Assembly (NCBI RefSeq): GCF_000004195.4
Contig: NC_030679.2
Location: 15,618,712-15,682,711, forward strand
Direction: 5' to 3'
Source: Xenopus tropicalis
Lineage: Eukaryota > Chordata > Amphibia > Anura > Pipidae
Length of the DNA: 64,000 bases
Shown here: piece after piece, positions 33,041 to 43,250 of the stretch
Layout of the letters: every line of letters starts with the position of its first letter
How positions within the stretch are numbered: the stretch's first letter is position 1
Notes under the pieces: model-generated
What the model was told of the DNA's origin: nothing
Databases searched by the model: none
Seen by the model: only the letters and a program-made list of their open reading frames with translations
Position numbers and translations under genes: made by a program

Positions 33041-33525
33041 GGGTTATGCATGTCTTACAGATATAACTGCGGGTGGCAAACTCCCCATCACCCTTAGGGC
33101 CGTGACACGCGGGAAGATTAGTCGTGCCGCGCAATGACATCCCACCGGCTAGAATGTAAATCACCGGTGGGATGGCATACGTGGCGCTGCGATTTGCAGA
33201 ATTCGCTGAAGTCTCTAAAATGACATACATTTTTGTTCTGTCGCCTTTCAATGTTTTGTCATGCCAATTTTCAGTAATGGTTATGCATGTCTTACAGTAA
33301 CAATGGATGGCTTACCCCACTCCTAACAAAGTGCCACTTAAGCTTGCATGGGGCAATTGGACCACCGATGCCATTAGGGACACTGTGGTGCCCAAAAAAC
33401 ATATAGTGGCGACAAAGCAGTACCATTAACTTCATCTTTACCATGCATACCAAAGTCTGCTCATTACTGAAAATTGGCATGACAAAACACTGAAAGGCGA
33501 CAGAACAAAAATGTATGTCATTTTA
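33041..33525. repeat. Nested inverted duplications with a shared 18-bp word
   Basis: 33061-33219 is an inverted copy of 33878-34031 (part MITE, part MITE flank). It is joined directly to 33220-33280, which is an inverted copy of 33465-33523. GGTTATGCATGTCTTACAG occurs at both edges, near 33042-33060 and 33280-33298. Confidence 0.85.
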
Positions 33526-33823
33526 AAACCACACAAAATGATCTTCAAAGGGCAATTAAACCCCCTAGGATAAATATAACATTTTAAACATTCTCAACCA
33601 ATAACAAGCTGCCCTACACCACAAAAAACCAAGCTCACTTTAAACTGCTGCATTTTTCCAAAGCATGAATGGAATTCTTGACTTAGAGGTTGGGGTCATG
33701 CTAGTGAAGAAACTAAATATGGCTGCTGGACTCATATCTTATGTGGCATTGAGCGGCTGGTAATGCAAATCAGCACAGAAGACTTATTATGTGAAAGCAA
33801 GGTTCTAGCTTCCCTTTATAACA

Positions 33824-34000
33824 GTAAGGGCCGTGACACACGGGGAGATTAGTCACACCACAAAGTTGCCTTGAGAGGAGACTTCGGCGAATTCTGCAAA
33901 TCGCAGCGCCGCGTATGCCATCCCACCGGCGATTTACATTCTAGCCGTTGGGATGACATTGTGCGGCGCGACTAATCTTCCCGCATGTCACGGCCCTAAA
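33824..34000. mobile_element. TTAAGGGCCGTG MITE, copy 2
   Basis: GTAAGGGCCGTGACACACGG at the left and CATGTCACGGCCCTAAAGG at the right, with the internal GGGGAGATTAGTC and GCCATCCCACCGGCG words of the copy at 29440. The end motifs are slightly decayed. Confidence 0.85.
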
Positions 34001-34390
34001 GGTGATGGGGAGTTTGCCACCCGCAGTTATATCTGGGTTATGATGGGCATCAAAATCTCCCTGAAATGTTTACCCACCGGTAATAAAGTTAATAGTGGGT
34101 GGGAAAGCAAGGAAACTTCAGCAACTTCAGAAAAAGAAGCGCTGATTTTCTTTCCCTCCAGCAATTCACTTTATTGCCGGTAGATAAGCATTTCATGGAG
34201 ATTTCTTGCCCGCCTTATGCCCAGATTTAACCATGGGATGACAAATCTCCCCATGTGCCATAAACCTAAAACAGGGAAGATTTAGCGCAAATTGCCTTAC
34301 ACCTGTACAAATTGAAACTGATGCCATATGAACTTCCCTTTAAAAAAATAAATCTTAGCACACAAACAAATTCTCACCTCTAGTGTTGTA
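34001..34390. other. No gene; 3' flank of MTERF2
   Basis: The left 30 bp are the flank duplicated in inverted form at 33061-33090. No repeat or ORF recognised beyond this. Confidence 0.4.
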
Positions 34391-34426
34391 TTTATTTCCT
34401 TGAATACTATGCAGTTAGTATTTATT
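34391..34426 (-). terminator. Candidate polyadenylation signals of MTERF2
   Basis: Two AATAAA hexamers on the minus strand (plus-strand TTTATT at 34391-34396 and 34421-34426) lie 16-51 bp after the MTERF2 stop codon. Such a short 3' UTR is possible, but other signals further on cannot be excluded. Confidence 0.4.
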
Positions 34427-34441
34427 ACTGTCTCAGAGAAG

Positions 34442-35632
34442 TCATTCCTCCACATGCAAAGGAGAAACTGGATTGAACATTGGTCGTTCTTTTTTAACAT
34501 GCAATTTGCCATAGTTTGCTTCAAAATCCTTTTTTGTCCCTTGTAGAATTTCCAAATTTTTATTTTTTATGTCATGGCCTGATAATTTTATTTTTTGAAT
34601 TCTAAACTGTATAATCTGTGGGGTGAGCTCTAACACATTAGGGCAGTCTTTTATCTGACTGACAGAGATACCTTCGTTTAGCATACATTTTATCCGGTTT
34701 TCCAACGTTGGTACAGAATAACACAGGAGTCCCGGACATTTCATTATCAGATGTTTCAGCTCTTCCTCTCTGCATTCAAAAATAGTTTTTAAAAACAAAA
34801 TGCCAGCTTCCATGTGTTCCCTATTAAGATCAAAAATAACACCTTTGAGCTTAGATAGAAGCTTCAGAACATCTTCATTGGAAAAGCCAAGGCTTTGGAA
34901 GAACTTCAAATTTCTCTTCACTGATAATGAAGTCTTTGATAGGATAAAAGGGTCTTGGCTTAACAGTTTCATCAGCCATGTTCTGAAGTTTGTTTGCTTA
35001 CCACCCAGACAAAGGTAATTCTGTTCTAGCTCAGTGATAATCTGTTTATTACTAGCAACTGAATTACAAAAGATCTGTGGAGAACTTGTTAAAAGTCTAG
35101 AGATAATTTTGTTGCTAAGTCCCAACTCTTGAAAGTATTCAATATTGTCTTTTTGATTGGCTGCAGCTTTGTAACAAAAGAAAGAGTCTGGAAATTTTTC
35201 AATTATTTTAACCAGTTGTTCATCATTGGGACAAACTGTATGCCACAGGGTTCTTTGTGAATTAATCTCTGCTGGCGTCTGGAGAAAAGCTTCGGGACAA
35301 GACTCAAAAATGTTAGCTACAGTGACTTCATTTGCTCCCATGTCTTTCAAGATCTGAGCAGTCTCCTCAACAAAGGCCACATCTTTGAATAGCACCCAGG
35401 CTTTCAGCTGGCGGATTTTCTTAATATTGACACACAATCTGTACAGGCTGTCAACAGTTCTCATATTCTCCTTCCTGGAGTCCTCGATATCAGTACCCAG
35501 GTAGCGTGATGGGCATACCCTTGTTTTAGTATCCAGTATTTTCCCATAAAAGAATACTTGGTTATGCAAAAACCTTAAGTTGCATATAGATGTCTGCAAA
35601 CTAACCAGGCTAAGGACTATTCGTTTCAGCAT
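34442..35632 (-). CDS. mterf2: Mitochondrial transcription termination factor 2
   Basis: Encodes 396 residues, close to the ~385 of mammalian MTERF2. Recognised by collinear motifs: KENMRTVDSLYRLC, IRQLKAWVLFKD, WLMKLLSQDPFIL, LLSKLKGVIFDL, CPGLLCYSVP, LELTPQIIQFRIQK and the C-terminal KKERPMFNPVSPLHVEE. MTERF proteins bind mitochondrial DNA through repeated helical motifs; MTERF2 is a matrix nucleoid protein linked to mitochondrial transcription. The start is ATG at 35632, giving a basic, hydrophobic N-terminus (MLKRIVLSLVSLQTSICNLR) that fits a mitochondrial presequence. The frame runs open upstream to 35728, but that part crosses a 3' splice site (TTTGTTTTTCAG ending at 35680). The whole coding region is in one exon, as in mammals. 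No frameshifts. Confidence 0.95.
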   Translation of the reverse strand: MLKRIVLSLVSLQTSICNLRFLHNQVFFYGKILDTKTRVCPSRYLGTDIEDSRKENMRTVDSLYRLCVNIKKIRQLKAWVLFKDVAFVEETAQILKDMGANEVTVANIFESCPEAFLQTPAEINSQRTLWHTVCPNDEQLVKIIEKFPDSFFCYKAAANQKDNIEYFQELGLSNKIISRLLTSSPQIFCNSVASNKQIITELEQNYLCLGGKQTNFRTWLMKLLSQDPFILSKTSLSVKRNLKFFQSLGFSNEDVLKLLSKLKGVIFDLNREHMEAGILFLKTIFECREEELKHLIMKCPGLLCYSVPTLENRIKCMLNEGISVSQIKDCPNVLELTPQIIQFRIQKIKLSGHDIKNKNLEILQGTKKDFEANYGKLHVKKERPMFNPVSPLHVEE

Positions 35633-35678
35633 TATTTCCTCACAGGCAGTGATTGGGGAGAATAGGGGTTCAAATACA

Positions 35679-35692
35679 CCTGAAAAACAAAG
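35679..35692 (-). other. 3' splice acceptor of the MTERF2 coding exon
   Basis: Minus-strand TTATGCCTTTGTTTTTCAG followed by GTGTATTTG. It places the coding exon start at about 35679, 47 bp before the ATG, and implies at least one upstream 5' UTR exon. Confidence 0.65.
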
Positions 35693-35749
35693 GCATAACA
35701 AATGTAACAGACATGATTTAGGATACATAAATAAGGTCTCTGAATGGAG

Positions 35750-36764
35750 ATGTCTGGAGAAGCCTATGAGTAAGTGTGCATGGCATACGAAACGCTTTAG
35801 GCGTTTATCCTTTTAATGAAACAATAAAGATTTGGTTTTAAGAGAGACCCCAGAGTCCGGAGCACTTGGTGTTCATCGCGTTTGAAGTTGGTTTTCCCCT
35901 CAGCTACGGGTTCAGGGCCCCGAGCACCCGGACCAGCCAGGGATTCCGGTGAGCTATTCTGACTTGCACTGACTGTGTTTAACTTCTGTGTTCCTTAATT
36001 GCACTTGCAATGTGTCCGGGGTCTTTACACCCGGACCTAACCATTTGGATCGGTATGGATTCTATTTTGTAGATTGGAGCATTCATTCTTATATATATAA
36101 AAAAATTGTTCTTATTTATATCAATATTATTTTTATTTACGATATTGACATTTTTGATCTGATTTTTGACTGGAGATATGCTACCTGCCTTTTTTCAATT
36201 GTTGGTGTTCTAAAACTTTCATAATCCTAGAATGCTGGGGGATTATGGAAGTTTAGTTTCAGAGCATTTGAGCGGTGGAAGGGAAAATACATGTTGGACA
36301 TACCAGAAGTAGAGGTCACAATGTTCTTAGTTATTTCATAATAGAACCCTCTGAGCTTTTATAGGCTACTTAATAAGTTAGTGTCACAGGACCCTGTGAT
36401 CAGGCTGTTAGTGACATACCTTTTAAAGTTCCAAAAAGAACCCCAAAAATCAACAGCAACACAGGAATCCTGCCCCCACCACCAAAAACAACACTATTTA
36501 ATAGAACACATATATGTAAAAATATATATTATAGAAATATCACTCACCCCTATTACACCCAATTAGGCTTGATAGTGCATTCCCAAGTTTGCCAGCTCCA
36601 CAGTGTGTGAATCCCTGTACATTAATATATTTTATTATACTGCATCACACATTTAATACTTTATCCCATTTCTGTCCAATTGGCAGTCCACAGCTCATCT
36701 TTGTGTGGCCCCCCATGTGGCTCAGAGCTGTCAACCTCCCTATTTGTTCAGGAGTTACCAGATT
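35750..36764. other. Intron/upstream of MTERF2, no feature firmly recognised
   Basis: 35780-35960 has the phrase GCATACGAAACGCTTTAGGC and CCCCGAGCACCCGGACC, which resembles a dispersed Xenopus repeat; family not identified. The rest is unique-looking. Confidence 0.35.
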
Positions 36765-37232
36765 TTGGTGTGCGCCATACTCTGCCTGCCCTACTCTTCC
36801 CTACCTGTGTGTGCCATACTCTGCCTGCCCTGTTCTACCCTGGGTGTGCCATACTCTGCCCATCCAACTCTTCTGTTGTCTGTGTGTGCCATTCTCTGCC
36901 TGCCCTACTCTACTCTGCCTGTGTGTACCATACTCTGCCTGCCCTATGCTGCCTGTGTGTGCCATTCTCTGCCTGCCCTACATGTGTGTGCCATACTCTG
37001 CCTGCCCTACTCTACCCTACCTGTGTGTGCCATACTCTGCCCACCCAGCCCTTCTCTTGCCTGTGTGTGCCATACTCTGCCTGTGTGTGCCATACTCTGC
37101 CTGTGTGTGCCATACTCTGCCTGCCCTACTCTACTCTGCCTGTGTGTACCATACTCTGCCTGCCCTGCTCTTCCCTGCCTATGTGTCATATTCTGCCCTA
37201 CTCTATCCTGCCTATGTGTGCCATATTCTACC
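36765..37232. repeat. Irregular minisatellite, TGTGTGCCATACTCTGCCTG units
   Basis: About 15 copies of TGTGTGCCATACTCTGCCTG, spaced 20-45 bp, with CCCTACTCTACC-type spacers of variable length. Open frames of 190-240 residues in this stretch are by-products (repeated VCHTLPA/CVPYSACP peptides). Confidence 0.9.
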
Positions 37233-37671
37233 TGCTGTATGTTGCCTGTGGGAGGTAAACCAAGCAGGGGATTGTTCTGGGAGTTTGTCAGCATTTGGAA
37301 TTAGTAGGTAGGGGGTATCTAGAGTGTTAAATTATGTGCTGGGGTTGTTGTGCTATCCGCAAGGGAGGAGAAGCTGTATCAATATGTCTTCATATGGCAT
37401 AATAAACTTCTTTTACATATGAGTGAATGGTGATATCCCTGCAATGAGCCCTAATTATTTTTATTCTTTTTTGGTGTGCTATCACCATTAATGTGGGTAT
37501 GGTCTTGTAATATCATGAGTGTGGGTTGAAGTGGGTGTGGGTTTTTTTTTTTTAAAAAAAGGGAGGGGTCAAACTAGCTTCCATTATTGGCTCTCCACGA
37601 CATAGGCCAGAAAAATTCCGGCCCTCAATACCACAGAAGTTAGACAGCACTGCTTTAACCTGTTTAAAGCC

Positions 37672-38291
37672 TTAAAGGAGACATTTTATATAAAGTTCAT
37701 ATTCAGTTATAATATTCATCCTCCCTCAAAATGTGAAATGATGCAGAAAGAAAGATGTTTTGAAAGCATTTACCTCCTAAAACTGCCACTATAAGAGAGC
37801 TGCATACACAAGCTCACTGATCAGAAGTCAGAGCCAAATGAGACATGGGAGTGTCCTTCAGTCTCCCACAGGAACTGGTCACAACTGGACTGACAGGCTT
37901 TACTCAGCAGCAGCAGGGAAACCCCTCCCTCCTTCTGTGTCTCTCTGCTTGTGCTGCTGCCAGGGGAGGGGAGGGGGTGAGGAGGGAGTAGAGCAGGAAC
38001 TGACTGTCTGTGAGCTCTCTAACCCCCGCCCACTCTATGAATATTCACTTCACTTTAAGTAGGTGAGGAGGGTGTCATAGAAGTCTATGAGGGCTGGTGG
38101 CTCTGAGCCAATATACTGAAGAGTCTAAACCGGAAGCTGGCATAAGGTCTGGGTAGAGCACAGTTTTCAAGCAGTTATGGACATATTTGAACCCAAAGGT
38201 ATTAAAATAAAAGCACTTCCTTCTATTTTACAGTTTTTTACATGGTTTAGTTTAGTGCATTGTAAAAATTTATGCTATATATCCCCTTTAA
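37672..38291. mobile_element. T2-type MITE, GGAGACATTTTATAT subfamily
   Basis: Left end TTAAAGGAGACATTTTATAT and right end ATGCTATATATCCCCTTTAA, TTAA at both edges (37672-37675, 38288-38291). The centre is CT-rich and contains GCAGCAGCAGGG. No transposase. Confidence 0.82.
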
Positions 38292-38336
38292 AGGACAAGG
38301 AAATAAAATATCAGTGGGGGTGCCAAGTTGTTAGGA
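38288..38336 (+). mobile_element. Left end of a second T2-type element sharing the same TTAA
   Basis: TTAAAGGACAAGGAAATAAA followed by ATCAGTGGGGGTGCCAAG-TTGTTAGG has the same layout as the T2-type element at 22798. A weak inverse of it (CCCCTGATATTTTGTTT) is at 44224-44241, beyond the CATACC element, and may be its degraded right end. Confidence 0.55.
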
Positions 38337-38939
38337 ATAGTGGAACAGACTAGTCTGCATTCTCAGACTTCATTACTGCCAAGGTCCTGACTTCTGAAAG
38401 GAATCTACAGTAAATCATGAAAACTGCTATCAAACATGTTTGTAAATACAGCTAGCTGTTGACACAGCACCTTGACCATCATTAGGGTTTCTACCTGTAT
38501 GGCAATTCACTGTTCTTCTGGTCATCAGGCAGCCCGATTAATAGACGACCAACCTGATCCTATCATTAGGGCAACTGTCAACCTGGTCTTATCCTACCAA
38601 TGTAGCCAAACTGGTGAGCAATTACCTGGTGACTGAGAAGCAACCAAGTCCACCATAATATCATACCTCCTAACTGTCCCGATGTTCGCGGTACAGTCCC
38701 TCATTTCCCTTTGATCTCCTGCACTGAAGCTAAAAAAGATACAAATTTAATTAAAAGTACCTTTTGGCAGAAAGCTCAGAAATCTTAACGAGCATCACCT
38801 GCACTTAGAAACATTGTTTCTCCCTTTTAATTAAATAAGTGGGCTTTTGGCCCAGAAAGATAAAAAGCCCCCCCTGCACTGAGATACAATTGTAACTAAT
38901 AAGCTAAACAGGTCTCTTGGGGGAACTGAGCTGCGAAGC

Positions 38940-39037
38940 TTAGGCTGTGCGACACTGAGCGTATGGCGTATATTTTTGCGCCATACGCTCCTACCTGTGC
39001 CTGCACCTGAATGAATGGAATATGCTCGGGTGCAGGC
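38940..39037. mobile_element. MITE half with GTGCCTGCACC palindrome
   Basis: Contains GAGCGTATGGCG...CGCCATACGCTC and GTGCCTGCACCTGA...TCGGGTGCAGGCAC, shared with 7308-7480 and 43700-43880. The CR1 3' tail is joined directly to its GCAGGCAC edge. Confidence 0.55.
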
Positions 39038-39177
39038 ACATAGTTACATAGTTACATAGGGTTGAAAAAAGACCTGTGTCCATCAAGTTCAACCCATCCA
39101 AGTAAACCCAGCACACCTAACCCACACCTACCAATCTATACACTCACATACATAAACTATAAATACAACCACTAGTA
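39038..39177 (-). other. CR1 3' UTR and 8-bp tail repeats
   Basis: Minus-strand order: UTR with TTGAACTTGATGGACACAGG, TCTTTTTTCAACCCTATG, then TAACTATG repeats. The same UTR phrase (with CATACGTCC) ends the other CR1 copies at 26614, 29160 and 60906. Confidence 0.8.
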
Positions 39178-42100
39178 CTAACTGTAGATATTAGTATCAC
39201 AATAGCCTTGGATATTCTGATTGATCAAGAACTCATCCAGGCCCCTCTTAAAGGCATTAACAGAATCTGCCATTACCACATCACTAGGAAGGGCATTCCA
39301 TAACCTCACTGCCCTCACCGTGAAAAACCACCTACGCTGCTTCAAATGGAAACTCCTTTCCTCTAATCTAAAGGGGTGACCTCTGGTGCGTTGATTGTTT
39401 TTATGGGAAAAAAGAACATCCCCCAACTGCCTATAATCCCCTCTAATGTACTTGTACAGAGTAATCATGTCCCCTCGCAAGCGCCTCTTTTCCAGAGAAA
39501 ACAACCCCAACCTCGACAGTCTAACCTCATAGTTTAAATCTTCCATCCCCTTAACCAGTTTAGTTGCACGTCTCTGCACTCTCTCCAGCTCATTAATATC
39601 CTTCTTAAGGACTGGAGCCCAAAACTGCACTGCATACTCAAGGTGAGGCCTTACCAGGGACCTATAAAGGGGCAAAATTATGTTCTCATCCCTTGAGTCA
39701 ATGCCCTTTTTTATACAAGACAGCACTTTATTTGCTTTAGTAGCCACAGAATGACACTGCCTGGCATTAGACAACTTGTTATCAACAAAAACCCCTAGAT
39801 CCTTCTCCATTAAGGATACCCCCAACACACTACCATTCAGTAGATAGTTTGCGTTTATATTATTTCTACCAAAGTGCATAACTTTGCACTTATCAACATT
39901 GAACCTCATTTTCCAGTTTGCTGCCCAGTTATCTAATTTTGTCAAATCGCTCTGCAAAGCGGCAGCATCCTGCATGGAACTTATAGTTTTGCACAATTTA
40001 GTGTCATCAGCAAAAATAGAAACAATACTGTCTATGCCCACCTCCAGGTCATTAATAAACAAGTTAAACAGCAAAGGCCCAAGGACTGACCCCTGCGGTA
40101 CTCCACTAACCACACTGGTCCAATTAGAAAATGTTCCATTTACAACCACTCTTTGTACTCTATCCTTCAGCCAGTTCTCTATCCAATTACAAATATTATG
40201 TTCTAGGCCAATATTCCTTAATTTGATCATTAACCTTCTGTGAGGTACTGTATCAAACGCTTTAGCAAAGTCCAAGTAGATGACATCAACTGCCATTCCA
40301 GCATCAAGGTTCCTACTCACCTCCTCATAAAAGGCAACTAAATTAGTCTGGCAAGATCTGTTACGCATAAAACCATGCTGGCACAAACTAATAGTATTGT
40401 GAACTGCAATGTATTCAAGTACCCTATCCCTTATTACCCCTTCCAAAAGTTTTCCTACTACTGATGTCAGACTAACAGGCCTATAGTTTTCAGGCTGAGA
40501 ACGGGATCCCTTTTTAAATAACGGCACCACATTAGCAATCCGCCAGTCTCTTGGCACCATGCCAGACCTCAATGAATCCTGAAAAATTAAGTGAAGAGGT
40601 TTGGCAATCACAGCGCTCAGCTCATTTAATACCCTGGGATGAATCCCATCCGGCCCTGGACCTTTGTTTACCTTTACATGTTCAAGTCTCTTTTGAATTT
40701 CCTCCCGAGTGACCCACGCGCCAGTAGCTAAATTACTAGAACTGGGCATATTACAAGGGAAGCCTTCATTATCTGGCTCCTCAGATGTATAGACAGATGA
40801 AAAATAAGAGTTCAAAATTTCAGCTTTTTCCCCGTTTTCATCAACCAACGTACCCCCCCGTGATAATAAAGTTCCCACCCCTTCTTGCTTCATTTTTTTA
40901 CTATTCACATAATTAAAAAATAATTTTGGATTCTTTTTACTCCTAGCTGCAATATCCCTTTCCATCTCTATTTTAGCTTGCTTGATAGCTTTTTTGCATG
41001 CTTTATTTGCTTCCTTGTACCTGATGAAAGTTTCCGCTGTCCCAGCTAACTTGAATGCCCTAAAAGCACGTTTTTTCTTACCAACCTCGACAATAACACT
41101 TTTATTCAGCCATAAAGGTTTTGCTTTGCGATGCCTCTCCTTGCTTACTAGGGGGATATACTGTTGTGTATACCTACAAAGCAATGTTTTAAAGATGTTC
41201 CATTTTCCTTCTGTGTCTAACCCCATGAAAAGCCTTTCCCAGTTGACACATTGCAGAGATGCCCTTATACTGGCAAAGTCTGCACGTCTAAAATTGAGTG
41301 TTTTAGTTACTCCCTTATAGCGCTGTCTCTGCAGCATTATCTCAAAGGAGACCATGTTGTGATCACTGTTCCCCAAATGCTCACCCACACAAATGTTAGA
41401 GATAAGTTCATTATTATTAGAAATCACCAGGTCCAAAATAGCGTCATTCCTAGTGGGTTCTTGAACTGCCTGAAATAAAAAGTTGTCATTTAGCATATTT
41501 ACAAACCTACTAGCTTTTTCTGACTTAGCCACCCCATTACTCCAGTCAATGTCCGGATAATTAAAGTCCCCCATAACAACAACTTGACCCAGTTTTGAAG
41601 CCTCCTCCATTTGCAACAATAGCTGGGCCTCATCCCCCTCATCTATACGGGGTGGTTTATAACATACACCAATGATCATTTTCTTTGTGACCTTCAGCCC
41701 TACTGAAATTTCTACCCAAAGAGATTCGACGTTTTCATTGGTAATGTCTTTATTACATGGCTTTAAGTCTGACTTTACGTAAAGACAAACCCCTCCACCC
41801 TTTTTAATCTCTCTGTCCCTCCTAAAAAGTGTATAACCATTTAAATTCACAGCCCAGTCGCATTTATCATCCCACCAGGTCTCAGTGATACCTATTAAAT
41901 CATCATTTTCAATACATGCAATAGCTTGCAGCTCCCCTAATTTACCCGACAAGCTACGCGCATTAGCCAGCATGCAGCGGAGATTATTACTTCTCCCTCT
42001 GATGTTTACATTAGCTAAGGGAGAATTAGAGCTAAGGCAATTATGAGACTGCTTTCCTTGTAACGGAAGCTCCTTATCTGATAAACTATATGCCCCCCTC

Positions 42101-42201
42101 ACTCCTCCCCCACAACCCTTTGCTAGTCCCCCTACCCCGTCTACACTAATTTTCCCATGGAATTCTAGCTCACCCACCCCCCCCTTGTCTAGTTTAAACA
42201 C
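39178..42201 (-). CDS. CR1 ORF2: endonuclease-reverse transcriptase
   Basis: This enzyme would nick target DNA and copy the LINE RNA at the nick. The N-terminal apurinic-type endonuclease shows N79, E107 in ITETWW, D212/N214 in GDFNYPDIDW and the SDH triad residues 279-281. The RT domain has NYRPVSLTS (572-580), D644 in [19 protein letters not shown] and the catalytic FADD at 730-733. The C-terminal region ends QNIQGYCDTNIYS, the usual CR1 tail. The first codon of the open frame is GTG, overlapping the ORF1 stop; the first ATG is residue 77, just before the endonuclease N79, so translation by reinitiation or another coupling is likely. All catalytic residues are present. Confidence 0.93.
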   Translation of the reverse strand: MFKLDKGGVGELEFHGKISVDGVGGLAKGCGGGVRGAYSLSDKELPLQGKQSHNCLSSNSPLANVNIRGRSNNLRCMLANARSLSGKLGELQAIACIENDDLIGITETWWDDKCDWAVNLNGYTLFRRDREIKKGGGVCLYVKSDLKPCNKDITNENVESLWVEISVGLKVTKKMIIGVCYKPPRIDEGDEAQLLLQMEEASKLGQVVVMGDFNYPDIDWSNGVAKSEKASRFVNMLNDNFLFQAVQEPTRNDAILDLVISNNNELISNICVGEHLGNSDHNMVSFEIMLQRQRYKGVTKTLNFRRADFASIRASLQCVNWERLFMGLDTEGKWNIFKTLLCRYTQQYIPLVSKERHRKAKPLWLNKSVIVEVGKKKRAFRAFKLAGTAETFIRYKEANKACKKAIKQAKIEMERDIAARSKKNPKLFFNYVNSKKMKQEGVGTLLSRGGTLVDENGEKAEILNSYFSSVYTSEEPDNEGFPCNMPSSSNLATGAWVTREEIQKRLEHVKVNKGPGPDGIHPRVLNELSAVIAKPLHLIFQDSLRSGMVPRDWRIANVVPLFKKGSRSQPENYRPVSLTSVVGKLLEGVIRDRVLEYIAVHNTISLCQHGFMRNRSCQTNLVAFYEEVSRNLDAGMAVDVIYLDFAKAFDTVPHRRLMIKLRNIGLEHNICNWIENWLKDRVQRVVVNGTFSNWTSVVSGVPQGSVLGPLLFNLFINDLEVGIDSIVSIFADDTKLCKTISSMQDAAALQSDLTKLDNWAANWKMRFNVDKCKVMHFGRNNINANYLLNGSVLGVSLMEKDLGVFVDNKLSNARQCHSVATKANKVLSCIKKGIDSRDENIILPLYRSLVRPHLEYAVQFWAPVLKKDINELERVQRRATKLVKGMEDLNYEVRLSRLGLFSLEKRRLRGDMITLYKYIRGDYRQLGDVLFSHKNNQRTRGHPFRLEERSFHLKQRRWFFTVRAVRLWNALPSDVVMADSVNAFKRGLDEFLINQNIQGYCDTNIYS

Positions 42202-43157
42202 TCCTCCAACCTCTTAACCATTCTCTCCCCTAGCACAGCAGACCCCCTTCCATTGAGGTGCAATCCGTCAGGGCTGTATAGATTGTACCCCAAGGAAAAG
42301 TCAGCCCAGTGCTCTAGGAACCCAAACCCTTCCTTCCTACACCAAGACTTTAGCCACGCATTTAGCTCCCTAAGCTCCCGCTGTCTCCCTAAACTTGCAC
42401 GTGGCACCGGCAAAATTTCAGAAAAAATGACATTGGAGGACCTTTGCCTAATCTTAGAGCCTAGATCCCTGAACTCACTCTTTAAAGTCCCCCACCTACC
42501 GTTCATTTTGTCGTTAGTACCGATATGTACCAAGACAGCCGGGTCATGCCCAGCCCCTCCCAATAATGTGTCAACCCGATCAACCACATGCCGAACCCTG
42601 GCACCAGGAAGACAGCGATCCGCTTGACAGATTACCCTGTCCACTTTCCTAATGATCGAATCCCCTATAACCACCATCTGTTTAGGCCTAGCTCTGCTCT
42701 CCTCCCCACCACTACTAGTGAAACTGGTCTCCCGGCTGTTAGAGAGATCAGCCTCACCTAGAACCGCCAATCCAGAGTTCACACTCCCATCTTCTTCACA
42801 CAATCTGGCAAATCTGTTGGGATGCGCAAACCCTGGAGCAGCCTCCCTTTTCCTTTTCCCCACACTAGATTTTCTAACTGTCACCCAGCTTACTGCCCTA
42901 TCATCCTTTTGCTGCTCTCCTCCCCCCCTACTATCTGACCCCACTAGTTCTTGTTCAGTTAACAAGAGACCCCTCTCAAGATTGTTGATTGAACGCAGTG
43001 TTGCGACGTGTTCCTCTAGGACTCTAACGCGAGCCTCTAAAGTGGCAATTCGCTCACATCCACAACAGAGGTATGCACTTTGGAACTGTTGTTCCACAAC
43101 TGCATACATGTGGCAGGCTGTGCACTGTGTCAGACCTTCAATGTTGCTACCACTCAT
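42189..43157 (-). CDS. CR1 ORF1: zinc-finger/esterase RNA-binding protein
   Basis: 322 residues starting at a true ATG (43157). The N-terminus has a cysteine cluster (CTAC at 12-15, CCGC at 31-34), then a heptad-like coiled coil (~35-65), a charged linker with a basic KRKR patch at 101-104, and an SGNH-type esterase domain from 161: GDS at 165-167, GTND at 213-216 and D297-x-x-H300 in DGLHLN. Such esterase domains are known in CR1 ORF1 proteins; their role in retrotransposition is unsettled. The stop lies 13 nt inside the ORF2 frame. No defect is visible. Confidence 0.92.
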   Translation of the reverse strand: MSGSNIEGLTQCTACHMYAVVEQQFQSAYLCCGCERIATLEARVRVLEEHVATLRSINNLERGLLLTEQELVGSDSRGGGEQQKDDRAVSWVTVRKSSVGKRKREAAPGFAHPNRFARLCEEDGSVNSGLAVLGEADLSNSRETSFTSSGGEESRARPKQMVVIGDSIIRKVDRVICQADRCLPGARVRHVVDRVDTLLGGAGHDPAVLVHIGTNDKMNGRWGTLKSEFRDLGSKIRQRSSNVIFSEILPVPRASLGRQRELRELNAWLKSWCRKEGFGFLEHWADFSLGYNLYSPDGLHLNGRGSAVLGERMVKRLEECLN

Positions 43158-43250
43158 TCTCCCAGTTACAAGAACAGTTAAACAAAAATAGGTGTAAGGA
43201 CTTGTAGTAAATACCTTGTTTTACCTTGTTTTTAACTCCCTTAGTGTTTA

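Noticed and set aside
36589..37311. Three overlapping frames of 190-240 residues
   Set aside because: They translate the TGTGTGCCATACTCTGCCTG minisatellite in three phases; repeated peptide, no domain.
42253..43191. Plus-strand frames of 124 and 179 residues
   Set aside because: Antisense shadows of CR1 ORF1.
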